A stretch of DNA of 64,000 bases from Streptomyces microflavus. GTDB taxonomy: Bacteria > Actinomycetota > Actinomycetes > Streptomycetales > Streptomycetaceae. The stretch is from NCBI RefSeq assembly GCF_014650075.1, contig NZ_BMUG01000010.1, positions 331,687 through 395,686 of the forward strand, read 5' to 3'. Below, in pieces: positions 1-9,537 of the stretch. The notes under the pieces were generated by a model that did not search any database, was not told the DNA's origin, and saw nothing but the letters and a program-made list of their open reading frames with translations. Position numbers and translations under genes: made by a program. Positions within the stretch are counted from its first letter, which is position 1. Each line of letters opens with the position of its first letter.

Positions 1-874
1 CCGACTGCGTCATGTTGCTGACGAAGCGGAGCGAGAGGATCATGCGGTCCCGCGAGGGCAGCGAGGCGATCAGCGGCTTCAACGACTCGACGTACTCGAT
101 GCCTTCGAGCCCGTGGTCCTCGTAGCCGAGGCGGTCCGCGAGGGCGCCCTCGCTGTCGTCCTCCTCGGGCTTGGCGTCCAGCGAGCTCGCGGTGTACGCG
201 TTGCTCGCGGACATGCCCTCGACGACCTCGTCCGTCGTGATGCCGAGGCGCTCCGACAGCTCCGCCACGGTGGGCGCGCGGTCCAGCTGCTGGGAGAGCT
301 CGTCCCCCGCCTTGGCCAGTTCGAGCCGCAGCTCCTGGAGCCGGCGCGGGACGCGCACGGACCAGCTGGTGTCGCGGAAGAACCTCTTGATCTCGCCCAC
401 GATGGTCGGCATCGCGAACGTCGGGAACTCGACACCGCGGCTCAGCTCGAACCGGTCGATCGCCTTGATCAGGCCGATGGTGCCGACCTGGACGATGTCC
501 TCCATCGGCTCACTGCGCGAGCGGAACCGGGAGGCGGCGAACTTGACGAGCGCGAGGTTGAGCTCGACGAGGGTGTTGCGGACGTACGCGTACTCGTGCG
601 TGCCCTCTTCGAGGGATTCGAGGCGCTCGAAGAGCGTCTTCGACAGGGCCCTGGCGTCCAGAGCCCCGATTTCGGCGTAGGGCGGGATCTCGGGGAGTCC
701 CTCAAGGCCCTCAAGCCCATCGCCGGAAGAGTCGGGGGTGGTGCTGGTGGTGCTGGCGGAGCTGGCGCGCGGGCCCGGAACGGCGCTCGCGGCGGGGGAG
801 TCGGAATTGGTCGGTCCCTGAGGACATGCCGACGACGCGTTGGGGGTACGCGCTTCGTCGAGCCGGGGTGACAT
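1..874 (-). CDS. SigB/SigF-family RNA polymerase sigma factor (3' end cut by window edge)
   Basis: Alternative sigma factor of the stress/development SigB-SigF-SigG group, directing RNA polymerase to GNTT-type promoters. The 291 visible codons hold an S/T/P-rich N-terminus (1-60), region 2 at about 96-167 (EDIVQVGTIGLIKAIDRFE and FPTFAMPTIVGEIKR), region 3 at 176-250 and the beginning of region 4 at 265 onward; the rest of region 4 and the stop lie left of the window. The ATG at 874 is preceded by a strong GGAGGAGAACC ribosome site. It is divergent from a STAS protein and an ATPase-type anti-sigma factor, the usual partner-switch set. From memory of gene order it is probably the orthologue of S. 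coelicolor sigI; that name is inference, so no symbol is given. Confidence 0.93.
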   Translation of the reverse strand, partial: MSPRLDEARTPNASSACPQGPTNSDSPAASAVPGPRASSASTTSTTPDSSGDGLEGLEGLPEIPPYAEIGALDARALSKTLFERLESLEEGTHEYAYVRNTLVELNLALVKFAASRFRSRSEPMEDIVQVGTIGLIKAIDRFELSRGVEFPTFAMPTIVGEIKRFFRDTSWSVRVPRRLQELRLELAKAGDELSQQLDRAPTVAELSERLGITTDEVVEGMSASNAYTASSLDAKPEEDDSEGALADRLGYEDHGLEGIEYVESLKPLIASLPSRDRMILSLRFVSNMTQS

Positions 875-979
875 GGTTCTCCTCCATCGTTCTCGGCATA
901 TGGCTGCCGATGCCCATACGTGTTCCTGCGGTGAAGCGGCGCCTCCAAAGCCGGTCGTGTTTCGGGTGTCCCTCTACCC

Positions 980-1010
980 TTACCCGGTTCCGGCCAGCAG
1001 TTACAAGCGC
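980..1010 (-). promoter_or_regulatory. possible SigB-type promoter upstream of the sigma factor gene
   Basis: Read on the minus strand, TTGTAA is followed after 15 bases by GGGTAA, close to the SigB-group pattern GTTT-N14-16-GGGTAT, about 105 bases before the sigma factor start. It would suggest autoregulation. The match is imperfect and this is a pattern call only. Confidence 0.3.
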
Positions 1011-1159
1011 CAATTGACGCCATATGTCTGGTTTGTTCAGGTCTTCGACTACCGCGTGGCGAATGAAACGCGTACTGTTTTAGGCACGTCGGCGGCAGCT
1101 TTGCATCGCCGTACAGGCAGTGACGCGCACAGTGACGGACGGCGAAGAGGTACATGGGC

Positions 1160-1528
1160 ATGGACCGCGGGACGGTCGGCAGTGCGAACCGGGGTCGACT
1201 TCAGGTCGAGGTCCGGACCGAGGGGCGCAGCGAGGTCGTGACGCCGGTGGGTGAGCTCGATCACCACACCGCCGATCTGCTGCGGGAACCTCTGGAGAGC
1301 GCGGTCGAGCAGGGGCGGTCACGCCTGGTGGTCGACTGCTCACGGCTGGACTTCTGCGACTCCACCGGGCTGAACGTGCTGCTCGGTGCCCGCCTCAAGG
1401 CGGAGGCGGTCGGAGGAGGGGTCCATCTGGCCGGAATGCTGCCGGTCGTGGCGAGGGTCTTCGAGATCACCGGCGCGGATGCGGTCTTCACCGTCCACGC
1501 CACGCTCGAAGAGGCCCTGGAAACCTAG
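1160..1528 (+). CDS. STAS-domain anti-sigma factor antagonist
   Basis: Anti-anti-sigma factor of the SpoIIAA/RsbV/BldG type. In its unphosphorylated form it would bind an anti-sigma kinase and free the sigma factor. The 122-residue protein is a single STAS domain with the hallmark DSTGLN loop; Ser68 is the expected phosphorylation site. Two in-frame ATGs are possible (1154 and 1160). The GAAGAGG ribosome site ends at 1150, giving 3 bases of spacing to the first and 9 to the second, so 1160 is preferred. It lies divergent to the sigma gene and 198 bases before an ATPase-fold anti-sigma gene, so a three-component partner switch (sigma, anti-sigma, antagonist) is the natural reading; the pairing itself is inferred. 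Confidence 0.88.
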   Translation: MDRGTVGSANRGRLQVEVRTEGRSEVVTPVGELDHHTADLLREPLESAVEQGRSRLVVDCSRLDFCDSTGLNVLLGARLKAEAVGGGVHLAGMLPVVARVFEITGADAVFTVHATLEEALET

Positions 1529-1726
1529 ATCTGGTGCACCGTGCGAGCGCGTCGTCCCTGATGGGACCGTGTTATGCGATCGACGGCCCGAAGGGGGTGT
1601 CGGAGCGGTGCGGCCGGGCAGGAGACACTCCGTCGGTATCCCGTAAAGATCCGGCACACTCGGTAACTGATCATTTCTGTTCAATCGCGACATGGCGACA
1701 TGGCGAATCGGTGAGGTGAAGCGCTG

Positions 1727-2218
1727 ATGAGCACCACCCGGCAGCATCCGCCGGGCGACCTCGGCCGCGAGCCGGAAGGAGCGGGCGCAGCCTCGCCCGT
1801 TCCGGCCGAGCGGCAGTGGCGCACGCTCTCACTCGGGCAGGCCAGCGGAATCGTTCCGATGGCCCGTGATTTCGCCCGGCAGGCCCTGCACGACTGGGGA
1901 TGGCTCCCCGCGTCCAGTGCGGACCGCCGGGCCGCGGCCGAGGACGTCCTGCTGGTCGTCTCCGAGCTCGTGACCAACGCCTGTCTGCACGCGGAAGGCC
2001 CCGAGGAGCTCCGGATCGGCCGCACGCCCAAGGCGCTGCGCGTCGAGGTCGTCGACCGGGGGGCCGGCCAGCCCGCCCCCCGCACGCCGCACCGCGCCGG
2101 CCGCCCCGGCGGGCACGGCATGTTCATCGTGCAGCGCCTCTGCCTGGACTGGGGCGTGCAGCGTACGCCGGAGACGCCGGGCAAGACCGTCTGGGCGGAG
2201 CTCGCCGCACCCGCATAA
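1727..2218 (+). CDS. HATPase_c-type anti-sigma regulatory factor (serine kinase fold)
   Basis: GHKL-family ATP-binding regulator like SpoIIAB/RsbW. Such proteins sequester SigB/F sigma factors and phosphorylate the STAS antagonist. In its 163 residues the N box SELVTNACLHA is at 79-89, the G1 box VDRGAG at 109-114 and the G2-like GGHGMFIV at 128-135, after a 30-residue variable N-terminus. The ribosome site GAGGTGAAGC sits 4 bases before ATG. Neighbouring sigma and STAS genes suggest it is their anti-sigma factor. Many Streptomyces proteins of this fold have unknown targets, so partner identity is inference. A strong hairpin terminator follows. Confidence 0.85.
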   Translation: MSTTRQHPPGDLGREPEGAGAASPVPAERQWRTLSLGQASGIVPMARDFARQALHDWGWLPASSADRRAAAEDVLLVVSELVTNACLHAEGPEELRIGRTPKALRVEVVDRGAGQPAPRTPHRAGRPGGHGMFIVQRLCLDWGVQRTPETPGKTVWAELAAPA

Positions 2219-2238
2219 CCGCTTCCCACCACACATCG

Positions 2239-2265
2239 AAGAGCGCGCCGATCCGGCGCGCTCTT
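2239..2265 (+). terminator. intrinsic terminator-like hairpin after the anti-sigma gene
   Basis: A 12-bp perfect stem (arms 2239-2250 and 2254-2265) with a 3-base loop (ATC) is followed by TGTCTT. It ends the partner-switch unit 20 bases after the stop codon. Confidence 0.75.
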
Positions 2266-2383
2266 TGTCTTCCCTCCATCAGGCCCCGGGCGTACCTTGA
2301 GCGCCAAATCTGATGTGTCGTCAGTAACTTGCGCCCGTACGGATCGTGGCGCGCGGCGACGTCCGGCATGAGGGGAACACAAG

Positions 2384-3103
2384 GTGTCGAACCAGAAGCG
2401 GACAGCTCTCGCGCTGACGGCCGTGCTGGCGGGCTCGATGGTACTGATGGCCGCGCCCGCCGCCCACGCCGAGGTCGTGGACGTCAACTACCAGTGCGAG
2501 ACGCCCATCGGGCCCAAGGGAGCCGTCTCGCCCATCGATATCAAGAGCGTCAGGAGCGGCAACGGCTACAAGCTCACCATGTCCTTCCAGAAGGGCGTCT
2601 CCTCCAGCCCGGTCGAGCTGGGCAAGGGGGCCATGAACCCGAGCGCCGTGATCGAGGTGGGCGGCGCGGAGACGGGGAAGGTCCAGGTCTCGGGGCCGGC
2701 GAACGCCGAGGCGATCCCGGCCAACACCCCCATCAAGATCAGTGACTTGTCGGGGACGTACACCCCGAAGAAGAGCGGCAAGGTCACCTTCACCGCTGGG
2801 GTGCTCACGATCAAGGCGCTCGGTACGACCACGACCTGTACGCCCAAGAACAGCCCAGGCCCCTCCCTGGAACTCGATGTCGAAGGCGCCGGCGGTTCGG
2901 GAGGTTCGGGGGGCTCCACGGGCGGTTCGACCGGCGGTTCCACGGGAGGTTCCACCGGCGGCTCGTCCGGCGGCGGTGAACTGCCGAAGACCGGCCCGCT
3001 CGACTCGGCGGTGGCGCTCGGCACCCTCGGCGGGACCGTGCTGCTGACCGGAGCGGCCGGAGTCCTCTGGCTGACCCGGCGGGGCCAGCGGCCCACGGCC
3101 TGA
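2384..3103 (+). CDS. secreted LPXTG-anchored single-domain surface protein
   Basis: Small exported protein of 239 residues. A Sec signal peptide runs to about residue 29 (cut after AHA), followed by one roughly 135-residue all-beta-looking domain with a conserved Cys pair (near YQCETPIG and TTTTCTP), a Gly/Ser/Thr linker, and a sorting signal LPKTG at 200-204 with a hydrophobic stretch and an RR tail. A sortase would attach it to peptidoglycan. The GTG start follows GAGGGGAACACAAG. The domain is clearly homologous to the C-terminal domain of the protein at 5225-6682, three genes downstream, so both probably act in one surface complex. I recognise no named family for the domain and its function is unknown. 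Confidence 0.85.
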   Translation: MSNQKRTALALTAVLAGSMVLMAAPAAHAEVVDVNYQCETPIGPKGAVSPIDIKSVRSGNGYKLTMSFQKGVSSSPVELGKGAMNPSAVIEVGGAETGKVQVSGPANAEAIPANTPIKISDLSGTYTPKKSGKVTFTAGVLTIKALGTTTTCTPKNSPGPSLELDVEGAGGSGGSGGSTGGSTGGSTGGSTGGSSGGGELPKTGPLDSAVALGTLGGTVLLTGAAGVLWLTRRGQRPTA

Positions 3104-3120
3104 ACGCCGTAAAGGACCGG

Positions 3121-3156
3121 GTGAGGGACCGCGTGAGGGACCGCGTGAGGGAGCAG
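3121..3156 (+). repeat. 12-bp tandem repeat, three units
   Basis: GTGAGGGACCGC occurs twice in tandem and a third time with two changes (GTGAGGGAGCAG), immediately before the ATG at 3160. Each unit has a GTG and a GAGGGA, so the ribosome site of the next gene lies in the last unit. Confidence 0.85.
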
Positions 3157-3159
3157 CCC

Positions 3160-4131
3160 ATGCCGCAGTCGACCCCGTACGTACACCGGAGGCCGTTCGT
3201 CCTTGCGGTGCTGTTCGGCGCCCTGCTGCTGTCGCTGCTCGTCGCACCCCCGGCGGCGGCCGACGACGGCCCCGGGCCCCCGGCGGGCTGGACCGCCCGG
3301 CCCGCGGGGGGCGGGAGCGCCGGGCAGGATGCCCGGCCGTACGTCTACCTGGAGGGCACCCCCGGGACGGTGCTCCAGGACCGGCTCTCGGTGACCAATC
3401 CCGCCCGCACCCCGCTCACCGTACGGCTGCGGGGCGACGGCCCGGCCGGGCCGTGGTTCCGGTTCGCCGCGGACACGGTCACCGTGCCCGCCCGGACCCG
3501 CGCCGACGTGCCGTTCGCCCTCGCCGTGCCGCGTTACGCGGTGCCGGGCGGCGTCGCGGGGGAGATCCTGACCGTCGGCGGGGGCGAGGAGAGACGCGTA
3601 CCTGTACGGGTCCGGGTCGGCGGCCCCACGCTGGCGGCGCTCACCGTGGAGGACGTCGAGGTGTCCGGGCGGACCATCCGGTACGCCCTGGTCAACCGGG
3701 GCAACGCACCCCTGCGGCCGCGGCTGGCCGTGCGCGCGGAGGGGGTGTTCGGCACGCTGCTGGACCGGCCGGCCCGGCCGCTGCCCCTGGAACTTGCCCC
3801 CGGCCGCCGGGTGGAGCTCACCGAACCCTGGCCGGACGCCCCGGCCCTGGATTCGGTGACCGTACGGCTGCGGGTCACGGCCGGGGGCGGGGCGCGGGAC
3901 GAGGCGGCGGCCTCGGCGGCGTACGTCCCGCCGGCCCCGGTCACCGGAGGCGGGCTGCTGGCCCTGGGCGTCCTGGCGCTGCTCGGCGCGCGGGCGTACC
4001 GGCGGCGCATCCGGCGCGGGCGTGGGGAGACCGGGACGGGCGCGGCAGCGGCTACCGCACCGGCCCCCGGGCCGGACGAGCAACCGGCCGAGGAAGAGCG
4101 GCACCTGGAGACGGCGGGAGCGGAATCGTGA
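3160..4131 (+). CDS. exported membrane-tethered beta-sandwich protein (DUF916/WxL-interacting-like)
   Basis: A 323-residue exported protein with a signal peptide to about residue 34 and two successive beta-sandwich-like regions. The first (about 50-130) has the pattern of a leading segment, then DRLSVTNPARTPLTVRL, then proline-rich strands; the second spans about 140-240. One transmembrane helix lies near 262-278, followed by a basic stop-transfer cluster and an acidic tail. This architecture resembles DUF916 WxL-interacting proteins of low-GC Gram-positives, a resemblance by pattern, not by search. ATG 3160 is chosen because GAGGGAG lies 6 bases upstream; in-frame GTG codons from 3121 sit in the tandem repeat. 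It overlaps the next gene by GTGA, so the two are probably translationally coupled. Confidence 0.75.
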   Translation: MPQSTPYVHRRPFVLAVLFGALLLSLLVAPPAAADDGPGPPAGWTARPAGGGSAGQDARPYVYLEGTPGTVLQDRLSVTNPARTPLTVRLRGDGPAGPWFRFAADTVTVPARTRADVPFALAVPRYAVPGGVAGEILTVGGGEERRVPVRVRVGGPTLAALTVEDVEVSGRTIRYALVNRGNAPLRPRLAVRAEGVFGTLLDRPARPLPLELAPGRRVELTEPWPDAPALDSVTVRLRVTAGGGARDEAAASAAYVPPAPVTGGGLLALGVLALLGARAYRRRIRRGRGETGTGAAAATAPAPGPDEQPAEEERHLETAGAES

Positions 4132-5228
4132 CGCAGCACCCCGGAGGCCGACCCGCTCGGCGCACGACGCCGGCAACTCTCCTGCTCCTCCTCTCCGTTC
4201 TCCTGGCCCTGTCCTCCCTGGCCGCCCCGGGCGCCGCCACACCCGCGTCGGCGGCCGAGGGGGATCCCTCCGTCACCCTCTCCAAGAAGGAGGCGGGCAA
4301 GGGCGGCGAGATCACCGTCAAGGGCACCGGCTGGCGCTCCGAGGCACTGCTGATGCTGCTGATCTGCGGCCGGTCCACCCCGGAGCGGGGCGTGATCGGC
4401 TCCACCAACTCCTGTGCCAACGCCGACGGCAGGGCCGTCACCACCGACAAGAAGGGCGCCTTCAGTAAGAAGCTGCCGGTGGCCGAGCCGCCGGAGCCCT
4501 GCCCGTGTGTGGTGCACGTGGCCACGGTGACCGGTGAACAGGCCCTGGCCGACACGGTGTTCATGGTGGCGGGCCACGCCACCGCCCCGCTGCCGCCCCG
4601 CAGCGAAGAGGGGCGGCTCGCGGTGCTGGCCACCACCCGTCTGGAGGGCGGGAGTTCACTGCTCACCTGGTTCGGCGCGCCGCCCGCCCGGCAACTGGTC
4701 TTCACCGTCGGCAACCTCGGTACGGAGCCGGTGGAGGATCCCGTCTTCGAGATCGGCACCGCGCACGGCGTCTACGCCCCGCAGTGGGAGGAACGCCAGT
4801 GGCGCGGCACGGTCGCGCCCGGGGGCAAGGCGCGGATCGAGCTGCCGGTCGAACTCTCCGCCGGAGCCCACGGCGACTACCAGGTCTCCCTGCGGTACGG
4901 GACGAAGGTGCTGGCCGAACAGCCGTGGGGGGTGGGCCGCCCGTGGGGCGTGACGCTCTTCTGGGTGCTGCTCTGCCTGGTCGTCCCGGCCGCCGTCTTC
5001 CGTATCGGCATGGCCGTCGTGGACAGGGTCCGCCCCCGCCCCGCCGGAACGGTGGCACGCCACGCGCACCGCACGCGGGCGCCCGCCACGAACGCGCCCG
5101 CGCACACGGGCGCGGACACCGACCCGGCCACGCTGCCGTGGTTCACCCAGGACTCCGCACCGTCGAAGAACCGGCGTTCCGCACCGTCGGAGAACCGACC
5201 CCCACCCACGACGAAGGGACACGTGTGA
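4128..5228 (+). CDS. exported single-pass membrane protein with extracellular beta domains
   Basis: A 366-residue protein with a signal peptide to about residue 43, then an Ig-like region beginning SVTLSKKEAGKGGEITVKG, a common start for cell-surface immunoglobulin-like domains. Four cysteines follow (ICGRST, NSCANA, PCPC), then a second beta region and a transmembrane helix at about 275-297 followed by a basic, Pro/Thr-rich cytoplasmic tail of about 70 residues. GTG 4128 overlaps the previous stop (GTGA), and its own stop overlaps the next GTG in the same way. Topology matches the preceding gene: extracellular body, one helix, cytoplasmic tail. Function unknown. The tight coupling with two sortase substrates suggests a shared surface assembly. 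Confidence 0.78.
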   Translation: MTQHPGGRPARRTTPATLLLLLSVLLALSSLAAPGAATPASAAEGDPSVTLSKKEAGKGGEITVKGTGWRSEALLMLLICGRSTPERGVIGSTNSCANADGRAVTTDKKGAFSKKLPVAEPPEPCPCVVHVATVTGEQALADTVFMVAGHATAPLPPRSEEGRLAVLATTRLEGGSSLLTWFGAPPARQLVFTVGNLGTEPVEDPVFEIGTAHGVYAPQWEERQWRGTVAPGGKARIELPVELSAGAHGDYQVSLRYGTKVLAEQPWGVGRPWGVTLFWVLLCLVVPAAVFRIGMAVVDRVRPRPAGTVARHAHRTRAPATNAPAHTGADTDPATLPWFTQDSAPSKNRRSAPSENRPPPTTKGHV

Positions 5229-6682
5229 GAACGCAACGGAGGATGAGTGCGGCCGGAATCGCCCTGATGCTCGGCGGCGCGGGCATCGTGCTGGCCGCGA
5301 GCCCGGCCCAGGCCGCCGAGGTCAGTTACGCGACGGAGTGCGTTCCGCCGCCCATTTCGGGACTGCCCCCGGTCCAGGGCACCACGAAGGTGCAGCTGAC
5401 CGCGCCGGCCGAGGCGAAGGTCGGCGATGAGATCGAGGTCGTCTGGAAGACGGTCGAGGCCGCGTCCAAGAACCCGGACGTGCTGGACCTGGGCAAGGAC
5501 ACGGTGAAGCCGACCGGCACGATCACGCTGGGCGGCGCGGCGAGCGGCGAGCTGAAGCTGGAGGGCCCCCGGCAGAACCCGCCCATCCCCAAGAACAGCC
5601 CCATGCTGCTGCCCGACATGACGGCCAAGCTGAAGCTGGAGACGGCGGGGGAGATCACGCTGACCCCGGGCGCGTACAACATCAACGTCTCCAAGCCGAT
5701 CTCCACGGACACCAAGTGCGCCCCGAAGGAGGCGGTCCAGCCGGGCGCCACGATCAAGGTGACGGCGGAGGGCTCCAGCACCGGCGGCACCACGTCCGGA
5801 GGGACCGACTCCGGCGGTACGACGACGGGTGGCACCGACTCGGGAGGCACGACTGACGGAGGCACGACCGACGGGGGCACGACCGACGGGGGCGCGACCA
5901 CCGGAGGTACGACCGACGGTGGCGCAACCGATGGAGGCGCCACGACCACGGGTGGCACGACCACCGGCGGCACCACATCCGGAGGCAGCGACTCCGGCGG
6001 CAGCACCGGCGGCAGCGGCGGTGAGACCGACTTCCCCGGCAAGGAGGTGTCCGTCGCCTACGCCTGCAAGACCCCCATCGGCGACAAGAACGCCACCTCC
6101 CCGGTCCGTATCAGCGCCAAGAAGAACGGTGGCGCGTACGACCTCACCGTCACGTTCAGCGCGTCCGTGATGGACAGCCCGATCGACATCCCGGCCGAGC
6201 AGGTCAAGCCGTCCATGGACGTCAAGCTCGGCGGGGCGGACAAGGGCACGGTCAAGGTCGAGGGCCCGCTGAACAAGGAGGTCATCAAGACCGGCGCCCC
6301 GATCGAGATCCCGGACCTCACCGGCACGTACAAGCCCGGCGCGAGCGGGAAGTCCACGCTCAGCCCCGGTGTCCTGACGGTGATGGCCGCCGGTACGACG
6401 ACGACCTGCACCCCGCCCGCCGGTGTCGCGGTCTCCCTGGAGCTGGACACCTCCGCGCAGCCGGGCGGTGCGTCCGGTGGCTCGGGCTCCGGCGGCAGCG
6501 CGGGCTCGGGCGGAGCGGCCGCGTCCGGCGGCGGTACGGACTCGGGCGGCGGCCTGGCGGCCACCGGCGCGGAGAGCGACGGCGCCCTGCGCGCGCTCGG
6601 CCTGGTCGCGGGCACGGCGATCCTGCTGGGCGGCGCGGTGTTCACCTTCACCCCGTGGCGGAGGCTGCGCTCCACGCGCTGA
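5225..6682 (+). CDS. two-domain LAXTG sortase-anchored surface protein
   Basis: An exported protein of 485 residues with a signal peptide to about residue 31. Domain 1 (about 32-183) has cysteines in YATECVPPP and DTKCAP. A low-complexity Gly/Thr/Ser/Asp linker (about 184-267) is built of TTGGTT-like repeats. Domain 2 (about 270-400) is homologous to the LPKTG protein at 2384. A second Gly/Ser linker leads to LAATG at 444-448, a hydrophobic helix and an RR tail. LAXTG is the signal preferred by Streptomyces class E sortases. Start: GTG 5225 overlaps the previous stop and has AAGGGA upstream; ATG 5243 has GGAGG abutting it, too close. Domain 1 looks like a diverged copy of domain 2, including the Cys pair. 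Confidence 0.84.
   Translation: MRTQRRMSAAGIALMLGGAGIVLAASPAQAAEVSYATECVPPPISGLPPVQGTTKVQLTAPAEAKVGDEIEVVWKTVEAASKNPDVLDLGKDTVKPTGTITLGGAASGELKLEGPRQNPPIPKNSPMLLPDMTAKLKLETAGEITLTPGAYNINVSKPISTDTKCAPKEAVQPGATIKVTAEGSSTGGTTSGGTDSGGTTTGGTDSGGTTDGGTTDGGTTDGGATTGGTTDGGATDGGATTTGGTTTGGTTSGGSDSGGSTGGSGGETDFPGKEVSVAYACKTPIGDKNATSPVRISAKKNGGAYDLTVTFSASVMDSPIDIPAEQVKPSMDVKLGGADKGTVKVEGPLNKEVIKTGAPIEIPDLTGTYKPGASGKSTLSPGVLTVMAAGTTTTCTPPAGVAVSLELDTSAQPGGASGGSGSGGSAGSGGAAASGGGTDSGGGLAATGAESDGALRALGLVAGTAILLGGAVFTFTPWRRLRSTR
5775..6025 (+). repeat. Gly/Thr/Ser-rich coding repeat (linker of the LAXTG protein)
   Basis: About 250 bases of imperfect tandem units of the GGC-ACG-ACC type encode GGTT, GGTD and GGAT motifs. 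This is typical of a flexible, possibly O-glycosylated spacer in wall-anchored proteins and prone to length change by slippage. Confidence 0.8.
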
Positions 6683-6733
6683 GCCATGGCCACGACAGGG
6701 CTCGGCGTTTCACGCGCCGAGCCGTGGCCACCG

Positions 6734-6787
6734 TACGGCGAAGGGCCGCCGCACCGGAGAGTTCCGGTGCGGCGGCCCTTCGCCGTA
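6734..6787. terminator. bidirectional terminator, 25-bp perfect stem
   Basis: Arms 6734-6758 and 6763-6787 pair perfectly over 25 bp with a 4-base loop (GAGT). It lies between the convergent surface-protein operon and peptide-transporter gene, only 24 bases past the transporter stop. A smaller hairpin (GGCTCGGCG...CGCCGAGCC, about 6699-6723) precedes it. Confidence 0.85.
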
Positions 6788-6810
6788 TGTCTACTGCCGG
6801 GCAGGCGGTG

Positions 6811-8295
<1,485 letters not shown>

Positions 8296-8786
8296 GGTCG
8301 ATCCTTGCTGGTCGGGACGCGCTCGCCTCGTGAGCGGTGCGCGCCCGGTGGGGGGTAGCCGGCACCGGCGCGGCCGCACCCCATCCCCACGCCTGAGGGG
8401 GACTCGCCCCGGGGCCGGGCTCCGGGCGGAGCGGTCGGCGGCGGGGCGGGGAAGTACCGCGTCGGGATCCACACCCGGCGCGCGTTCGCACGCTCCGGGC
8501 CCGGCTCACAGGTCATTCACTCAAAGCGGGCCGGGATGAACCGGCCCAACACACAGAAGAGACCCTTGGCGCTCATGGCGGCCCAAAGGTCCTTCTGTAG
8601 TGCAACAGGCGTCGGGACACCATACGACACGACACAGCGGCATATGGAAGGACTTGAGACATGGATCACAGGTGATAGTGGAACCAGGCTCCCATATTCA
8701 AAGGTCCATGTCTGGATTTCGACGCTGACCCGCAGGCGCTGGCGAGGGCCTCACTCCGTACGTCCCGGCCGGACTACCATCAGTCC
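8296..8786. other. divergent intergenic region between transporter and response regulator
   Basis: No credible gene. It holds a hairpin at 8554-8597, whose arms CAGAAGAGACCCTTGG and CCAAAGGTCCTTCTG pair with one bulge and one mismatch; a repeated CAAAGGTCC at 8584-8592 and 8699-8707; and the -10 box TACCAT at 8775-8780 for the response regulator. The middle (8540-8740) is less GC-rich than its surroundings. Confidence 0.6.
8775..8786 (+). promoter_or_regulatory. -10 box for a leaderless response-regulator transcript
   Basis: TACCAT lies 6 bases before the ATG at 8787 with no Shine-Dalgarno between, so transcription would begin at or next to the start codon. It sits inside the small inverted repeat GGACT-ACCATC-AGTCC. 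Confidence 0.5.
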
Positions 8787-9464
<678 letters not shown>

Positions 9465-9537
9465 CGTACGAAGCACCCATGCACCTCGACGACGAACAAC
9501 CTCTCGATGACGCGGGACAGCGGAAGAACCGGCGGAC

